Assembly: GCF_001278755.1 (NCBI RefSeq)
Contig: NZ_CP012601.1
Location: forward strand, 1-64,000
Source: Bacillus sp. FJAT-22090
GTDB lineage: Bacteria > Bacillota > Bacilli > Bacillales_A > Planococcaceae
Direction of reading: 5' to 3'
Length of the DNA: 64,000 nucleotides
Made by a program: the position numbers and the translations under genes. The notes under the pieces were generated by a model that saw only the letters and a list, made by a program, of their open reading frames with translations, was not told where the DNA came from and searched no databases. Shown here one piece after another: positions 15,229 to 22,753 of the stretch (its first letter is position 1; each line of letters starts with the position of its first letter).

Positions 15229-15705
15229 ATGTTGAGCATTAATGTAGTGTTATATCAACCAGAAATTCCAGCTAATACTGGAAATATCGCAAGAACATGC
15301 GCAGGAACAGGAGCGAAATTACATTTAATACGTCCTCTAGGATTTTCTACAGACGATAAAATGTTAAAGCGTGCAGGTCTTGATTATTGGGAACATGTAG
15401 ATATTACGTATTATGATGGTTTAGAAGAATTTTTTGACGCGCATCCTGAAGGGATATTTTATTTAATTACTAAATTTGGGGCAAAACCTCATACTACCTA
15501 TGATTTTAGTGATGGAGAAAAGGATCATTTCTTTATTTTTGGGCGTGAAACAAAAGGGTTGCCACGAGAGATTATTGATGCCCACCCCGATCGTTGCTTA
15601 CGTATTCCAATGAACGACAATATCCGTTCGTTAAATTTATCTAATACTGCAGCTATTCTTATTTATGAAGCATTAAGACAGCAAAATTATCCTGGTCTTC
15701 ATTAA
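15229..15705 (+). CDS. trmL: tRNA (cytidine/uridine-34 2'-O)-methyltransferase TrmL
   Basis: The start at ATG 15229 has TAGGAAGTGG before it. About 158 residues with SPOUT-fold landmarks: the N-terminal VVLYQPEIPANTGNIARTCA, the SAM-loop region FGRETKGLPREIIDAHPD, and the C-terminal knot RIPMNDNIRSLNLSNTAAIL. It methylates the 2'-hydroxyl of the wobble base in tRNA-Leu species (CspR in B. subtilis). It is in an operon with queG and followed by a strong terminator. Confidence 0.95.
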   Translation: MLSINVVLYQPEIPANTGNIARTCAGTGAKLHLIRPLGFSTDDKMLKRAGLDYWEHVDITYYDGLEEFFDAHPEGIFYLITKFGAKPHTTYDFSDGEKDHFFIFGRETKGLPREIIDAHPDRCLRIPMNDNIRSLNLSNTAAILIYEALRQQNYPGLH

Positions 15706-15721
15706 TAGAAGCACTAGTCAT

Positions 15722-15760
15722 AAAAAAACGGACGTAGTCTTTTGAGACTCGTCCGTTTTT
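15722..15760 (+). terminator. Terminator of queG-trmL
   Basis: AAAAACGGACG and CGTCCGTTTTT form the stem, with an inner AGTCT/AGACT stem, followed by T residues. Confidence 0.92.
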
Positions 15761-15768
15761 AATATTTA

Positions 15769-15864
15769 TTACTTCTCAGATGCACCTGGTTTGTCATCGT
15801 AACCTGCTTTAAAAATAGCAGTAAGGAATGATACACAAACGCCAAGAATAAGAATAAGTTTCAT
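15769..15864 (-). CDS. 31-residue single-pass membrane peptide
   Basis: AGGAGGCACTCGAT lies immediately before the ATG. The product starts MKLILILGVCVSFLTAIFKA, which is one hydrophobic helix, and ends GYDDKPGASEK. The strong ribosome site and clean hydrophobic-then-charged layout suggest a real small membrane protein. It is transcribed toward the trmL terminator. No family is recognised. Confidence 0.65.
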   Translation of the reverse strand: MKLILILGVCVSFLTAIFKAGYDDKPGASEK

Positions 15865-16021
15865 ATCGAGTGCCTCCTCTATATATTCTGAACTAAGTAT
15901 ACCCTACTTTGTTTGAAAAAGAAATATTGCGAAAAAGTGTAATTATGTCTAAAATGTTTCTTTTGAAAGTTGCAACCTTCTAATTATTCATCTACCATAA
16001 AGAAAAGGAGTGATTTTTTAA

Positions 16022-16204
16022 ATGAGTAATTTGAAAAATGGTCCAGAAAACGGTTCGATGGCAACGAATATGGAAGAAGTTAAGTTACTAGGTAAACAGA
16101 TGGATAGGCTGAGAGACAATAACGAGCTGGAGCAAGATAATCGTGTATCAGACCCAGCCCAGTCGGATGATGTTAGTAAGATGAAGAAAAGAGAAAACGA
16201 CTGA
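16022..16204 (+). CDS. Small acidic hypothetical protein (60 aa)
   Basis: AAAGGAGTG lies about 9-10 bp before the ATG. The sequence is hydrophilic and probably disordered or helical (MEEVKLLGKQMDRLRDNNEL), rich in Asn, Asp and Glu. The gene's last codons form the 5' arm of its terminator. It resembles short Bacillales spore- or stress-type peptides in composition only. Function unknown. Confidence 0.6.
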   Translation: MSNLKNGPENGSMATNMEEVKLLGKQMDRLRDNNELEQDNRVSDPAQSDDVSKMKKREND

Positions 16205-16222
16205 TTCAATCAGTCGTTTTCC
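16194..16222 (+). terminator. Terminator overlapping the end of the 60-aa gene
   Basis: AAAACGACTGATT and AATCAGTCGTTTT form a near-perfect 13-bp hairpin; the stop codon lies within it. The T-run is short. Confidence 0.75.
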
Positions 16223-16243
16223 TTATAAGAAAGGATGAGGACA

Positions 16244-17077
16244 ATGGAATTACATATAAACTCTACTAAACAACTTGCGAACGGTGTAGAAATGCCACGA
16301 ATTGGTTTAGGTGTATATAAAATGACGGAACCGGATATCGCACTTCAAGCGATTACAGCAGCACTTGATGTAGGTTATCGTCATATTGATACAGCTTCCC
16401 TTTACGCGAATGAGAAAGAAGTCGGAGAAGCTGTACGCAATTCATCTGTTTCCCGTGAAGATATTTTCGTAACAACTAAAGTTTGGAACACGGACCAAGG
16501 ATATGATCAAACCTTAAAAGCATTTGAGAAGTCTTTAGAATTATTAGGACTAGATTACATAGATTTATATTTAACACATTGGCCAGTAAAAGATACTTTT
16601 GTAGACACGTACCGTGCGATTGAACGCTTATATGAAGAAAAGCTGATTCGTGCAACAGGTGTTTCAAACCACCATCAGCACCATTTGGAAGCAATTGCAG
16701 CAAAGGCAAATGTTAAGCCAATGGTCAATCAAATCGAATGTCATCCTCGCTTGACACAATTTGATCTTCGTGAATATTGTGCGGAGCAGGGTATTGCGGT
16801 AACTTCATGGTCCCCTCTAGCAAGAGGCGGATTACTAAACGAACCTAGTCTACAAAGAATTAGTGAAAAATATGGTAAATCACCAGCTCAAACGATTATA
16901 CGCTGGCACTTACAGCATGACTTAATTGTCATTCCTAAATCAGTGACACCAACTAGAATAGAAGATAATATAAATGTATTTGATTTTGAATTATCGTTTG
17001 AAGACATGAAAAACATAGATTCACTCAATCTGAATGAACGCACAGGTGCAGACCCAGATAATTTTAATTTTAATTAA
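16244..17077 (+). CDS. Aldo/keto reductase
   Basis: The start at 16244 has AGGATGAGGA upstream. About 277 residues with the full AKR pattern: IGLGVYKM, the Asp/Tyr region GYRHIDTASLYANEKEVGEA, the catalytic Lys in TTKVWN, the His in YLTHWPVKD, ATGVSNHH, PMVNQIECHPRL, and the cofactor-binding C-terminal segment VIPKSVTPTRIEDN. It is an NADPH-dependent reductase of carbonyl compounds, and resembles the YtbE/YvgN type of Bacillus. Monocistronic with its own terminator. Confidence 0.94.
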   Translation: MELHINSTKQLANGVEMPRIGLGVYKMTEPDIALQAITAALDVGYRHIDTASLYANEKEVGEAVRNSSVSREDIFVTTKVWNTDQGYDQTLKAFEKSLELLGLDYIDLYLTHWPVKDTFVDTYRAIERLYEEKLIRATGVSNHHQHHLEAIAAKANVKPMVNQIECHPRLTQFDLREYCAEQGIAVTSWSPLARGGLLNEPSLQRISEKYGKSPAQTIIRWHLQHDLIVIPKSVTPTRIEDNINVFDFELSFEDMKNIDSLNLNERTGADPDNFNFN

Positions 17078-17085
17078 ACACTAAT

Positions 17086-17123
17086 AACACTTATTCTATT
17101 AAATACATAGAGTAAGTGTTTTT
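17086..17123 (+). terminator. Terminator of the aldo/keto reductase gene
   Basis: AACACTTATTCTAT pairs with ATAGAGTAAGTGTT, then T residues. Confidence 0.88.
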
Positions 17124-17395
17124 CTATTTTTTGGTTATTTTTAGCTTTATTGTGGTTAAGTAAAGATTTGAAAAGGTATAGCATACGCGCTGGCAACTGT
17201 CAGTATTAAGAATGTGCGCCTTAAAAGTGGCAAGAGCGAGAAGAATGAATGACAAGGCTAACATCCTAAACAAGACACAATAAATAACAGAGACTATTTT
17301 CTAAATATGAAACTAAATCGTCTATTCAATCGTATGTTGTACTAAACTAAGTGGAGAGTTGAAGCCACAAATTTAAAAGGCGGATGATAAATTAA
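17124..17395. other. Intergenic region with a possible decayed repeat
   Basis: No gene is seen. GC-richer bits (ACGCGCTGGCAACTG; GTGGCAAGAGCGAG near 17226) weakly resemble the repeat debris around 38880-38970. Nothing else is recognisable. Confidence 0.3.
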
Positions 17396-18037
17396 ATGAA
17401 TAAAAATATGATATGGTTGGATATTTTATTTTATATTATTCTCCCTTTTATCATTTGGAGCTATGGACGGGAGAGTCTAGGCGATTATTGGGCTATGTTA
17501 TTGTCAACCTCACCAGGCTTCATATACACAGTCTTTCGATTCGTGATAGATCGTCAATTCAATATAACGGGAACTTTTATATTGATAAGTCTATTGATTG
17601 GTACGTTGGTAGATTTACTGTCTGGGTCAGCTGAACGAATGTTATGGAATCAAGTTATTGTCGGTTTAGCTTTTAGTTTAATTTATCTTGGCTCGCTTAC
17701 ATTAAAAAAACCACTTGCTTTATACTTTTTCGTTGATCTAGCCTATCTACAAGGCTATGAACGAGAGAATAGCAAAAAATTATTTTTTAGAAGAGAGCTA
17801 TTAATATGGTTTCAGTTATTAACCCTGCTATTTGTCGTGAGGGGGGGAACTTTAGCCGGGTTAAAGTCTTGGCTTATCTATAAGTATGGTGTGGATGCTT
17901 ATAGTTCTATGCTTCTTTATATGAGAGTTATAGGAGGGTCCTTTTCTGTTCTTATGGCAATCGGGTATGTCTTTATAGGTATTAAGATAAAACAAGTAAC
18001 AACAACGTTAGAAGGCAAAGTGGAGGTTAAAGTATAA
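17396..18037 (+). CDS. VC0807-type integral membrane protein
   Basis: 213 residues with about six hydrophobic segments (for example LDILFYIILPFIIW, TGTFILISLLIGTLVDLL, QVIVGLAFSLIYLGSL). The conserved combination SPGFIYTVFRFVIDRQFN and the Ser/Gly-rich motif LLSGSAERML fit the VC0807 family of bacterial membrane proteins, which has no established function. A weak AAAGGCGGATGA region precedes the ATG. It stands alone. Confidence 0.72.
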   Translation: MNKNMIWLDILFYIILPFIIWSYGRESLGDYWAMLLSTSPGFIYTVFRFVIDRQFNITGTFILISLLIGTLVDLLSGSAERMLWNQVIVGLAFSLIYLGSLTLKKPLALYFFVDLAYLQGYERENSKKLFFRRELLIWFQLLTLLFVVRGGTLAGLKSWLIYKYGVDAYSSMLLYMRVIGGSFSVLMAIGYVFIGIKIKQVTTTLEGKVEVKV

Positions 18038-18111
18038 GAATGGATCCCGTTACCTTTGGCCCGAACAAATACCCCTCATCGAAAAAAACGAGGGATATTG
18101 CTCTTATATAT

Positions 18112-18699
18112 TCACTTCTCTTTTTCTTTCTCCATTTCTATTTTTTTCATACTTTCTTGATATTCTTCTTCTACATCTGAAGTTGACGGGATAAAGGGCT
18201 CATCGTTGTAATCAGTTCGTTTTCCATATCGGCATATCTCATAAATGATCATTCCATTATTAGGCATTCCATTTATTGTTTTCATGGGCACGATATCGAA
18301 TAGAACAAAGTAAAATGTATAAAAAATAAAACGTTCCAAAAATGTTTGGTATTCCTGTAAGTATCCGTTTGCTAATAGCGCATTAATAATTAGTGCTACT
18401 AGAAGATTAATGAGAATCGGGCCAGCGTAAATGCAAATATACGCTGGCTTACTTTTTCTCTTTATAGAATCATAAGAATACCAACTGTATAAATGATAAT
18501 ATTTTCGCACATCAAAAATTCCTATTTTAAAAATCCGAGGACCAGATCCAATGGTAAGCCTAGGATTTTGTACTCCAAAAATTTTACTCACTATTAAGTA
18601 GCCTGTTTCTCTCAAAAATACTACTACGGGCAAGATAATAAATGCTGAAATGATTAATGAAAGTAAATCTGAAAAACCAAAGATTTTATCACTTCCCAT
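18112..18699 (-). CDS. Degenerate M50/site-2-protease-like membrane protein
   Basis: 195 residues with several hydrophobic segments. The first, VVVFLRETGYLIVSKIFGV at about residues 24-43, aligns with the M50 peptidase HELGHFLAAKLFGV pattern but has Arg and Tyr in place of the two zinc His residues. The following IGSGPRIFKIG resembles the FGP segment of that family, and FDIVPMKTINGMPNNGMII occupies the place of the usual NLLPIPPLDGG motif, again without its Asp. It is therefore probably a pseudoprotease or a substrate-binding relative. The C-terminal 40 residues are very acidic. No clear ribosome site precedes the ATG. Confidence 0.6.
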   Translation of the reverse strand: MGSDKIFGFSDLLSLIISAFIILPVVVFLRETGYLIVSKIFGVQNPRLTIGSGPRIFKIGIFDVRKYYHLYSWYSYDSIKRKSKPAYICIYAGPILINLLVALIINALLANGYLQEYQTFLERFIFYTFYFVLFDIVPMKTINGMPNNGMIIYEICRYGKRTDYNDEPFIPSTSDVEEEYQESMKKIEMEKEKEK

Positions 18700-18778
18700 A
18701 ATTTATATTATCAACACTATTATCTTAAATACCCTAATAAACGAAGAAGAATCTTGTAATAAACTCCTAAAAAACAGA

Positions 18779-18811
18779 AAAAGTATCGGTAAAAGGAACC
18801 GATACTTTTTA
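18779..18811 (-). terminator. Terminator of the rluA-HIT operon
   Basis: AAAGTATCGGT and ACCGATACTTT form the stem, with T-tracts on both strands; it lies 9 bp beyond the HIT gene stop. Confidence 0.85.
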
Positions 18812-18819
18812 GAAGAGAA

Positions 18820-19212
18820 TTAATTTATGTTTCCACGTTTGTTTTTAGGATCCTTTATCCAGTATCTATTTCCTTTACCAGCATAAAGCTCATCTTTGAA
18901 ACGTGGAATAACGTGAAGATGTGCATGCATTATATGTTGTCCAGCAGAAGGACTGCTATTCCAACCTACGTTGTATCCATCTGGACTTAGGCGTTCATCT
19001 AAATAAGCCTTTACTTCATTTAAAAGTGAAAAAGTAGCATTCCATTCATCCTCTGTTAAGTCGAATACATTTTCTCGATGGCTAATTGGGACAATAAGAC
19101 CTGAACCAATTAATACATCTTGTGGAACTTGAATGAACATACACTTTTCATTTTGTAAAATAACTTCTTGATCTTTAATCATTTCCAAGTGACAAAATGG
19201 GCAATTTTTCAT
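18820..19212 (-). CDS. HIT-family nucleotide-binding protein
   Basis: 130 residues with the histidine triad AGQHIMHAHLHVIPR at about residues 90-104, and an N-terminal CPFCHLEM pair of cysteines. It probably hydrolyses or transfers nucleotidyl groups. The start ATG overlaps the TGA of the upstream pseudouridine synthase (ATGA), so translation is coupled. It is shorter and more diverged than the hit gene at 52911, so it is a paralogue rather than a duplicate. Confidence 0.9.
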   Translation of the reverse strand: MKNCPFCHLEMIKDQEVILQNEKCMFIQVPQDVLIGSGLIVPISHRENVFDLTEDEWNATFSLLNEVKAYLDERLSPDGYNVGWNSSPSAGQHIMHAHLHVIPRFKDELYAGKGNRYWIKDPKNKRGNIN

Positions 19213-20060
19213 TGCTTTTTATCTTCCACGATAATCACTTCGCCTGTAATTGGATGAACGAATTGAACTTTGAATGCATGAAGCTCATAAGTTTTTGTCG
19301 GTGTTTTTTTCGCTCCATATAAATCATCACCAACAATCGGATGACCTAGATGAGCAAAATGTACACGAATTTGGTGAGTGCGTCCTGTTTCTAATATTGC
19401 GTGTACCTTGGTGAAATTCGGATGTCTACCAACCACTTCGTAATGGGTAATAGCTAGTTGGCCGGAAGGTGAAACTCGTCTTCTTGTAGGATGATGACGA
19501 TCACTTCCGATTGCAGCTCGAATCGTACCATGATTATTTTTCACTTGCCCCTCAACTACGACTTCATATGTGCGTACAATTTCTTTGTTTTCAAGCATTC
19601 GATCTAGCATGCCTTTAACAATTGGATTTTTCGCTATAACGACTAACCCTTTTGTCCCCTCATCAATTCGATGGACATGTTCACCATACTTTTGGCCATT
19701 GTTTGCTAAATAGTTTTGCACCGTATTCATGAATGTATGATTTTGCCCTGATTCATTTGGGTGAGTAGCCACTCCACGTGGTTTAGATGCAATTAGTAAA
19801 TATTCGTCTTCATATGCAACGTAAAGAGGGATTTGATCAGAAAGAAGATAATTCGAAGCATCACCCTCCCATTTGAAAACTAGGATGTCTCCTTTTGAAA
19901 GAGTAGATTTCCATTGCAAAAGCTCTCCGTTTTTATCACTAACAGCCTTTTGCATGCGCAAATCATGGATAAGTTTTTTCCCAAGCTTCCATTTTTGTTG
20001 TAAAATCGTTTCAATTGTTAATCCATCTTCTGATACTGTATAACGGAATTTATGGTTCAT
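19209..20060 (-). CDS. RluA-family pseudouridine synthase (YhcT-like)
   Basis: 283 residues, preceded by AAAAGGAGACACGATC. An S4-like N-terminal part (TIETILQQKWKLGKKLIHDL) is followed by the catalytic domain with HRIDEGTKGLVVIAKN, the conserved HRxDxxTSGL-type motif containing the catalytic Asp, then GRTHQIRVHFAHLGHPIVGD. It converts uridine to pseudouridine in rRNA or tRNA. Its place beside yhcX matches B. subtilis yhcT. First gene of an operon with the HIT protein. Confidence 0.92.
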   Translation of the reverse strand: MNHKFRYTVSEDGLTIETILQQKWKLGKKLIHDLRMQKAVSDKNGELLQWKSTLSKGDILVFKWEGDASNYLLSDQIPLYVAYEDEYLLIASKPRGVATHPNESGQNHTFMNTVQNYLANNGQKYGEHVHRIDEGTKGLVVIAKNPIVKGMLDRMLENKEIVRTYEVVVEGQVKNNHGTIRAAIGSDRHHPTRRRVSPSGQLAITHYEVVGRHPNFTKVHAILETGRTHQIRVHFAHLGHPIVGDDLYGAKKTPTKTYELHAFKVQFVHPITGEVIIVEDKKQ

Positions 20061-20075
20061 GATCGTGTCTCCTTT

Positions 20076-20112
20076 TAAAAAAAGGTCATGCCTGTTGGGT
20101 CATGACCTTTCT
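20076..20112 (-). terminator. Terminator of the bdbC-thioredoxin operon
   Basis: On the minus strand AAAGGTCATG and CATGACCTTT form a 10-bp stem followed by a T-run. Confidence 0.88.
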
Positions 20113-20162
20113 GCTTATTAAATATAACGAATGCTTGTACCTTTGGGAATATTCCACTTTTC

Positions 20163-20633
20163 TTATTTCAATACTACTTGATCGAAAAATGCTTGTATGT
20201 TTTCGTTAGGTACTGCACCTTCTACTCGCTCAACTTCTTTCCCATTTTCAAAATAAACTAAAGTTGGTGTTGCTGTGATTCGATAGTCATCCCAGCCTTG
20301 CTCATATTCAAGGATATTATATTTTACAATATCGACACCATTTTCCTCTGCTAGAGGGGTTAATCTAGGTGTCAATTCTTTACAGTGAACACATTCTGGA
20401 CTAAAGAAATATGCAGTTACTGGTTCACCGCTTTTAATTTTTGCTTGTAGCTCATCTGGATTGATAATATTTTGGTAATTTTCATCATCAATTAAATCAA
20501 TTGTGGACTGACTTAAATTCTTTTTGTCATATGGGCTATCAGCTAGTTTCGATTTGTTTGCTTGGTTTGTTAGTACAATAATTAATGCAAAAACAACAAC
20601 GATAATTCCACCAAAAATGGCTAGTTTTTTCAT
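20163..20633 (-). CDS. Membrane-anchored thioredoxin-like thiol-disulfide protein
   Basis: 156 residues, with an N-terminal anchor or signal (AIFGGIIVVVFALIIVLTN) and an extracytoplasmic thioredoxin fold at about residues 50-155. The active site FFSPECVHCKEL is a CVHC motif, and the cis-Pro loop ITATPTLVYFENGKEV is present. It starts 2 bp after the BdbC gene stop, with CAAGGAGGAAAA as ribosome site. With BdbC it probably forms a disulfide-exchange pair outside the membrane, as partner oxidase or as a thiol reductase; direction cannot be told from sequence. Confidence 0.88.
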   Translation of the reverse strand: MKKLAIFGGIIVVVFALIIVLTNQANKSKLADSPYDKKNLSQSTIDLIDDENYQNIINPDELQAKIKSGEPVTAYFFSPECVHCKELTPRLTPLAEENGVDIVKYNILEYEQGWDDYRITATPTLVYFENGKEVERVEGAVPNENIQAFFDQVVLK

Positions 20634-20635
20634 GC

Positions 20636-21061
20636 TTATTTTTCCTCCTTGATGCTTCTTAAAATCAATACACTACTAATTGCGATTAATATAAATGCAA
20701 TAAGTGCTAAAAATGGTATTGTAATAAATCCTAAATAGTTTATATACTCTCCAGTACATGGAACTCTACCACACGTTGGAGCAGATTCTTGCATAAAACT
20801 TAGTTTTTGAATGCTATAGTGATATGCTGATATACAACCACCAATTACTGAAAAAATGAGAGAAGTAAGTGCTATTTTTGCATTTTTTTGCGCGTAAGCG
20901 ACTCCTAAAATAATGACGAGTGGATACATGAGAATACGTTGATACCAACATAATTCACAGGGCTCGTACCCTAGGATTTCGGAAAAATATAAGGAACCAA
21001 TTGTAGCAGTTAAAGCCACTGACCACATAAATAACAAGATATTTTCAATTTTTTTTGTCAT
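20636..21061 (-). CDS. bdbC: DsbB-type disulfide oxidoreductase BdbC
   Basis: 141 residues, four transmembrane helices. The periplasm-facing cysteines are CELC in GYEPCELCWYQRILMYP (DsbB signature) and the pair in APTCGRVPCTGEYI. It re-oxidises a thioredoxin-like partner and passes electrons to quinone. AAAGGAGCAACCT precedes the ATG. It is the first gene of a two-gene operon with the thioredoxin-like protein. Confidence 0.93.
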   Translation of the reverse strand: MTKKIENILLFMWSVALTATIGSLYFSEILGYEPCELCWYQRILMYPLVIILGVAYAQKNAKIALTSLIFSVIGGCISAYHYSIQKLSFMQESAPTCGRVPCTGEYINYLGFITIPFLALIAFILIAISSVLILRSIKEEK

Positions 21062-21192
21062 AGGTTGCTCCTTTAAAATACTTTGAACTCAAATCAAAGT
21101 ATAAGGGTTATTTTAAGGTATGTAAATTATTTTATCTGTTTAGGAAAGAGAGCTATAATATAAAATAGTTAATAAAAAGAGGAGCGTTCAGA

Positions 21193-22734
21193 ATGTCAGA
21201 AGAATTCGATTTATCACAGTTTGAAAAAAGTATGATTATAAGACAAATGTCTTTTTCAGATATAGATTCCATCTTAGAAATCTCACGCCTATGTTTTCCT
21301 GGAATGGAGCCTTGGGATGTTGCACATTTACGAAGTCATTTAACTATTTTTCCGGAAGGGCAATTGGTTGCAGAACTAGACGGAAAAGTAATTGGATCTT
21401 GCTCCAGCTTAATTATTAACTTCGATGAGTATGATGACCGACATTCCTGGTCAGACGTTACAGATTCAGGATATATAACGAATCATAATCCAGACGGATA
21501 TAACTTATATGGAATTGAAGTGATGGTGCATCCGGATTATCGTAGAATGAAGGTGGGTCAGCGTTTATATGAAGGTCGAAAAGACGTTGCGAGACAGTTC
21601 AATTTAAAGTCCATTATTATTGGTGGACGGATTCCAAATTATCATAAACACGCTAATGAAATGTCACCAAGAGAATACGTTACAGCAGTATCACGACATA
21701 AAATTTATGACCCAGTCCTAACATTTCAGTTAATGAACGGATTTACGCTTATGCGTATTAATCCTAATTATCTTCCTGATGATCGGGCTTCTGCAAAATA
21801 CGCTACGTTGATGGAATGGAATAATGTTGATTATATTCCTTTGTCCAAGAGACATTTTAAAACGAGCTACCCAGTACGTATTTGTGCAGTACAATATATG
21901 ATGCGTAAAATTAATTCCTTTGAAGAGTTTGCACATCAATGCGAGTACTTTGTGGATGTAGCATCCGATGCACAATCGGATTTTGTTGTATTTCCAGAAA
22001 TATTCACAACACAATTAATGTCAATTTTAGACGAGCCTTCACCTAGCCAGGCCGTTCGCAAGTTAACTGAATATACGCCGCAGTATATGGAATTATTTGC
22101 AGATTTATCTGTTCGCTACAATATTAATATTATTGCTGGATCTCATTTTGTAGAGGAAGAAAATGAGGAAATCTATAATATTGCATATTTATTCCACAGA
22201 GACGGCGCAATCGATAAACAGTATAAAATTCACATTACGCCGAATGAACGGAAATGGTGGGGAATTAGTTCTGGAGATACTGTTCAAGTATTTGACACTG
22301 ATTGTGGGAAAATTGCCATTCAAATTTGTTATGATATCGAGTTTCCTGAGCTTGCTAGGATTGCGACAGATATGGGTGCAAATATTATTTTTGCACCGTT
22401 TTGTACAGAGGATCGTCAAGGATATTTACGTGTTCGTTATTGTGCGCAAGCTCGCGCAGTAGAAAATCAAATATATACTGTTATCTCAGGTACTGTAGGA
22501 AACTTACCTCAAACAGAAAATATGGATATCCAGTATGCCCAGTCTGCTATTTTTGCACCTTCCGATTTTGAATTTGCAAGAGATGGAATTGTAGGAGAAA
22601 CAGAGCCAAATGTTGAAATGGTCTTAATCGGGGATGTCGATTTAGAAATTCTAAGACGTCAAAGACAAGATGGTACGGTAAAGCATTTAAAAGACCGCCG
22701 TCATGACGTCTATGGTATTGATTATAAAAAATGA
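21193..22734 (+). CDS. yhcX: GNAT acetyltransferase fused to a carbon-nitrogen hydrolase (YhcX)
   Basis: 513 residues. An N-terminal GNAT domain at about 14-180 contains YLYGIEVMVHPDYRRMKVGQ-type acetyl-CoA-binding features (here LYGIEVMVHPDYRRMKVGQR). A C-terminal nitrilase-superfamily domain at about 225-505 has the Glu in VVFPEIFTTQ (about 268), Lys in DKQYKIHITP (about 343) and Cys in IQICYDIEFPE (about 378), which form the catalytic triad. Length and position match B. subtilis YhcX. The natural amide or nitrile substrate is not established. AGAGGAGCG precedes the ATG; pgcA starts 20 bp downstream. Confidence 0.94.
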   Translation: MSEEFDLSQFEKSMIIRQMSFSDIDSILEISRLCFPGMEPWDVAHLRSHLTIFPEGQLVAELDGKVIGSCSSLIINFDEYDDRHSWSDVTDSGYITNHNPDGYNLYGIEVMVHPDYRRMKVGQRLYEGRKDVARQFNLKSIIIGGRIPNYHKHANEMSPREYVTAVSRHKIYDPVLTFQLMNGFTLMRINPNYLPDDRASAKYATLMEWNNVDYIPLSKRHFKTSYPVRICAVQYMMRKINSFEEFAHQCEYFVDVASDAQSDFVVFPEIFTTQLMSILDEPSPSQAVRKLTEYTPQYMELFADLSVRYNINIIAGSHFVEEENEEIYNIAYLFHRDGAIDKQYKIHITPNERKWWGISSGDTVQVFDTDCGKIAIQICYDIEFPELARIATDMGANIIFAPFCTEDRQGYLRVRYCAQARAVENQIYTVISGTVGNLPQTENMDIQYAQSAIFAPSDFEFARDGIVGETEPNVEMVLIGDVDLEILRRQRQDGTVKHLKDRRHDVYGIDYKK

Positions 22735-22753
22735 GGAATGGGAGTTTCGCAAT

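Noticed and set aside
18069-18096. Terminator between the VC0807-type and M50-like genes
   Set aside because: CCCTCATCG with CGAGGG makes a poor stem and no T-run follows on either strand.
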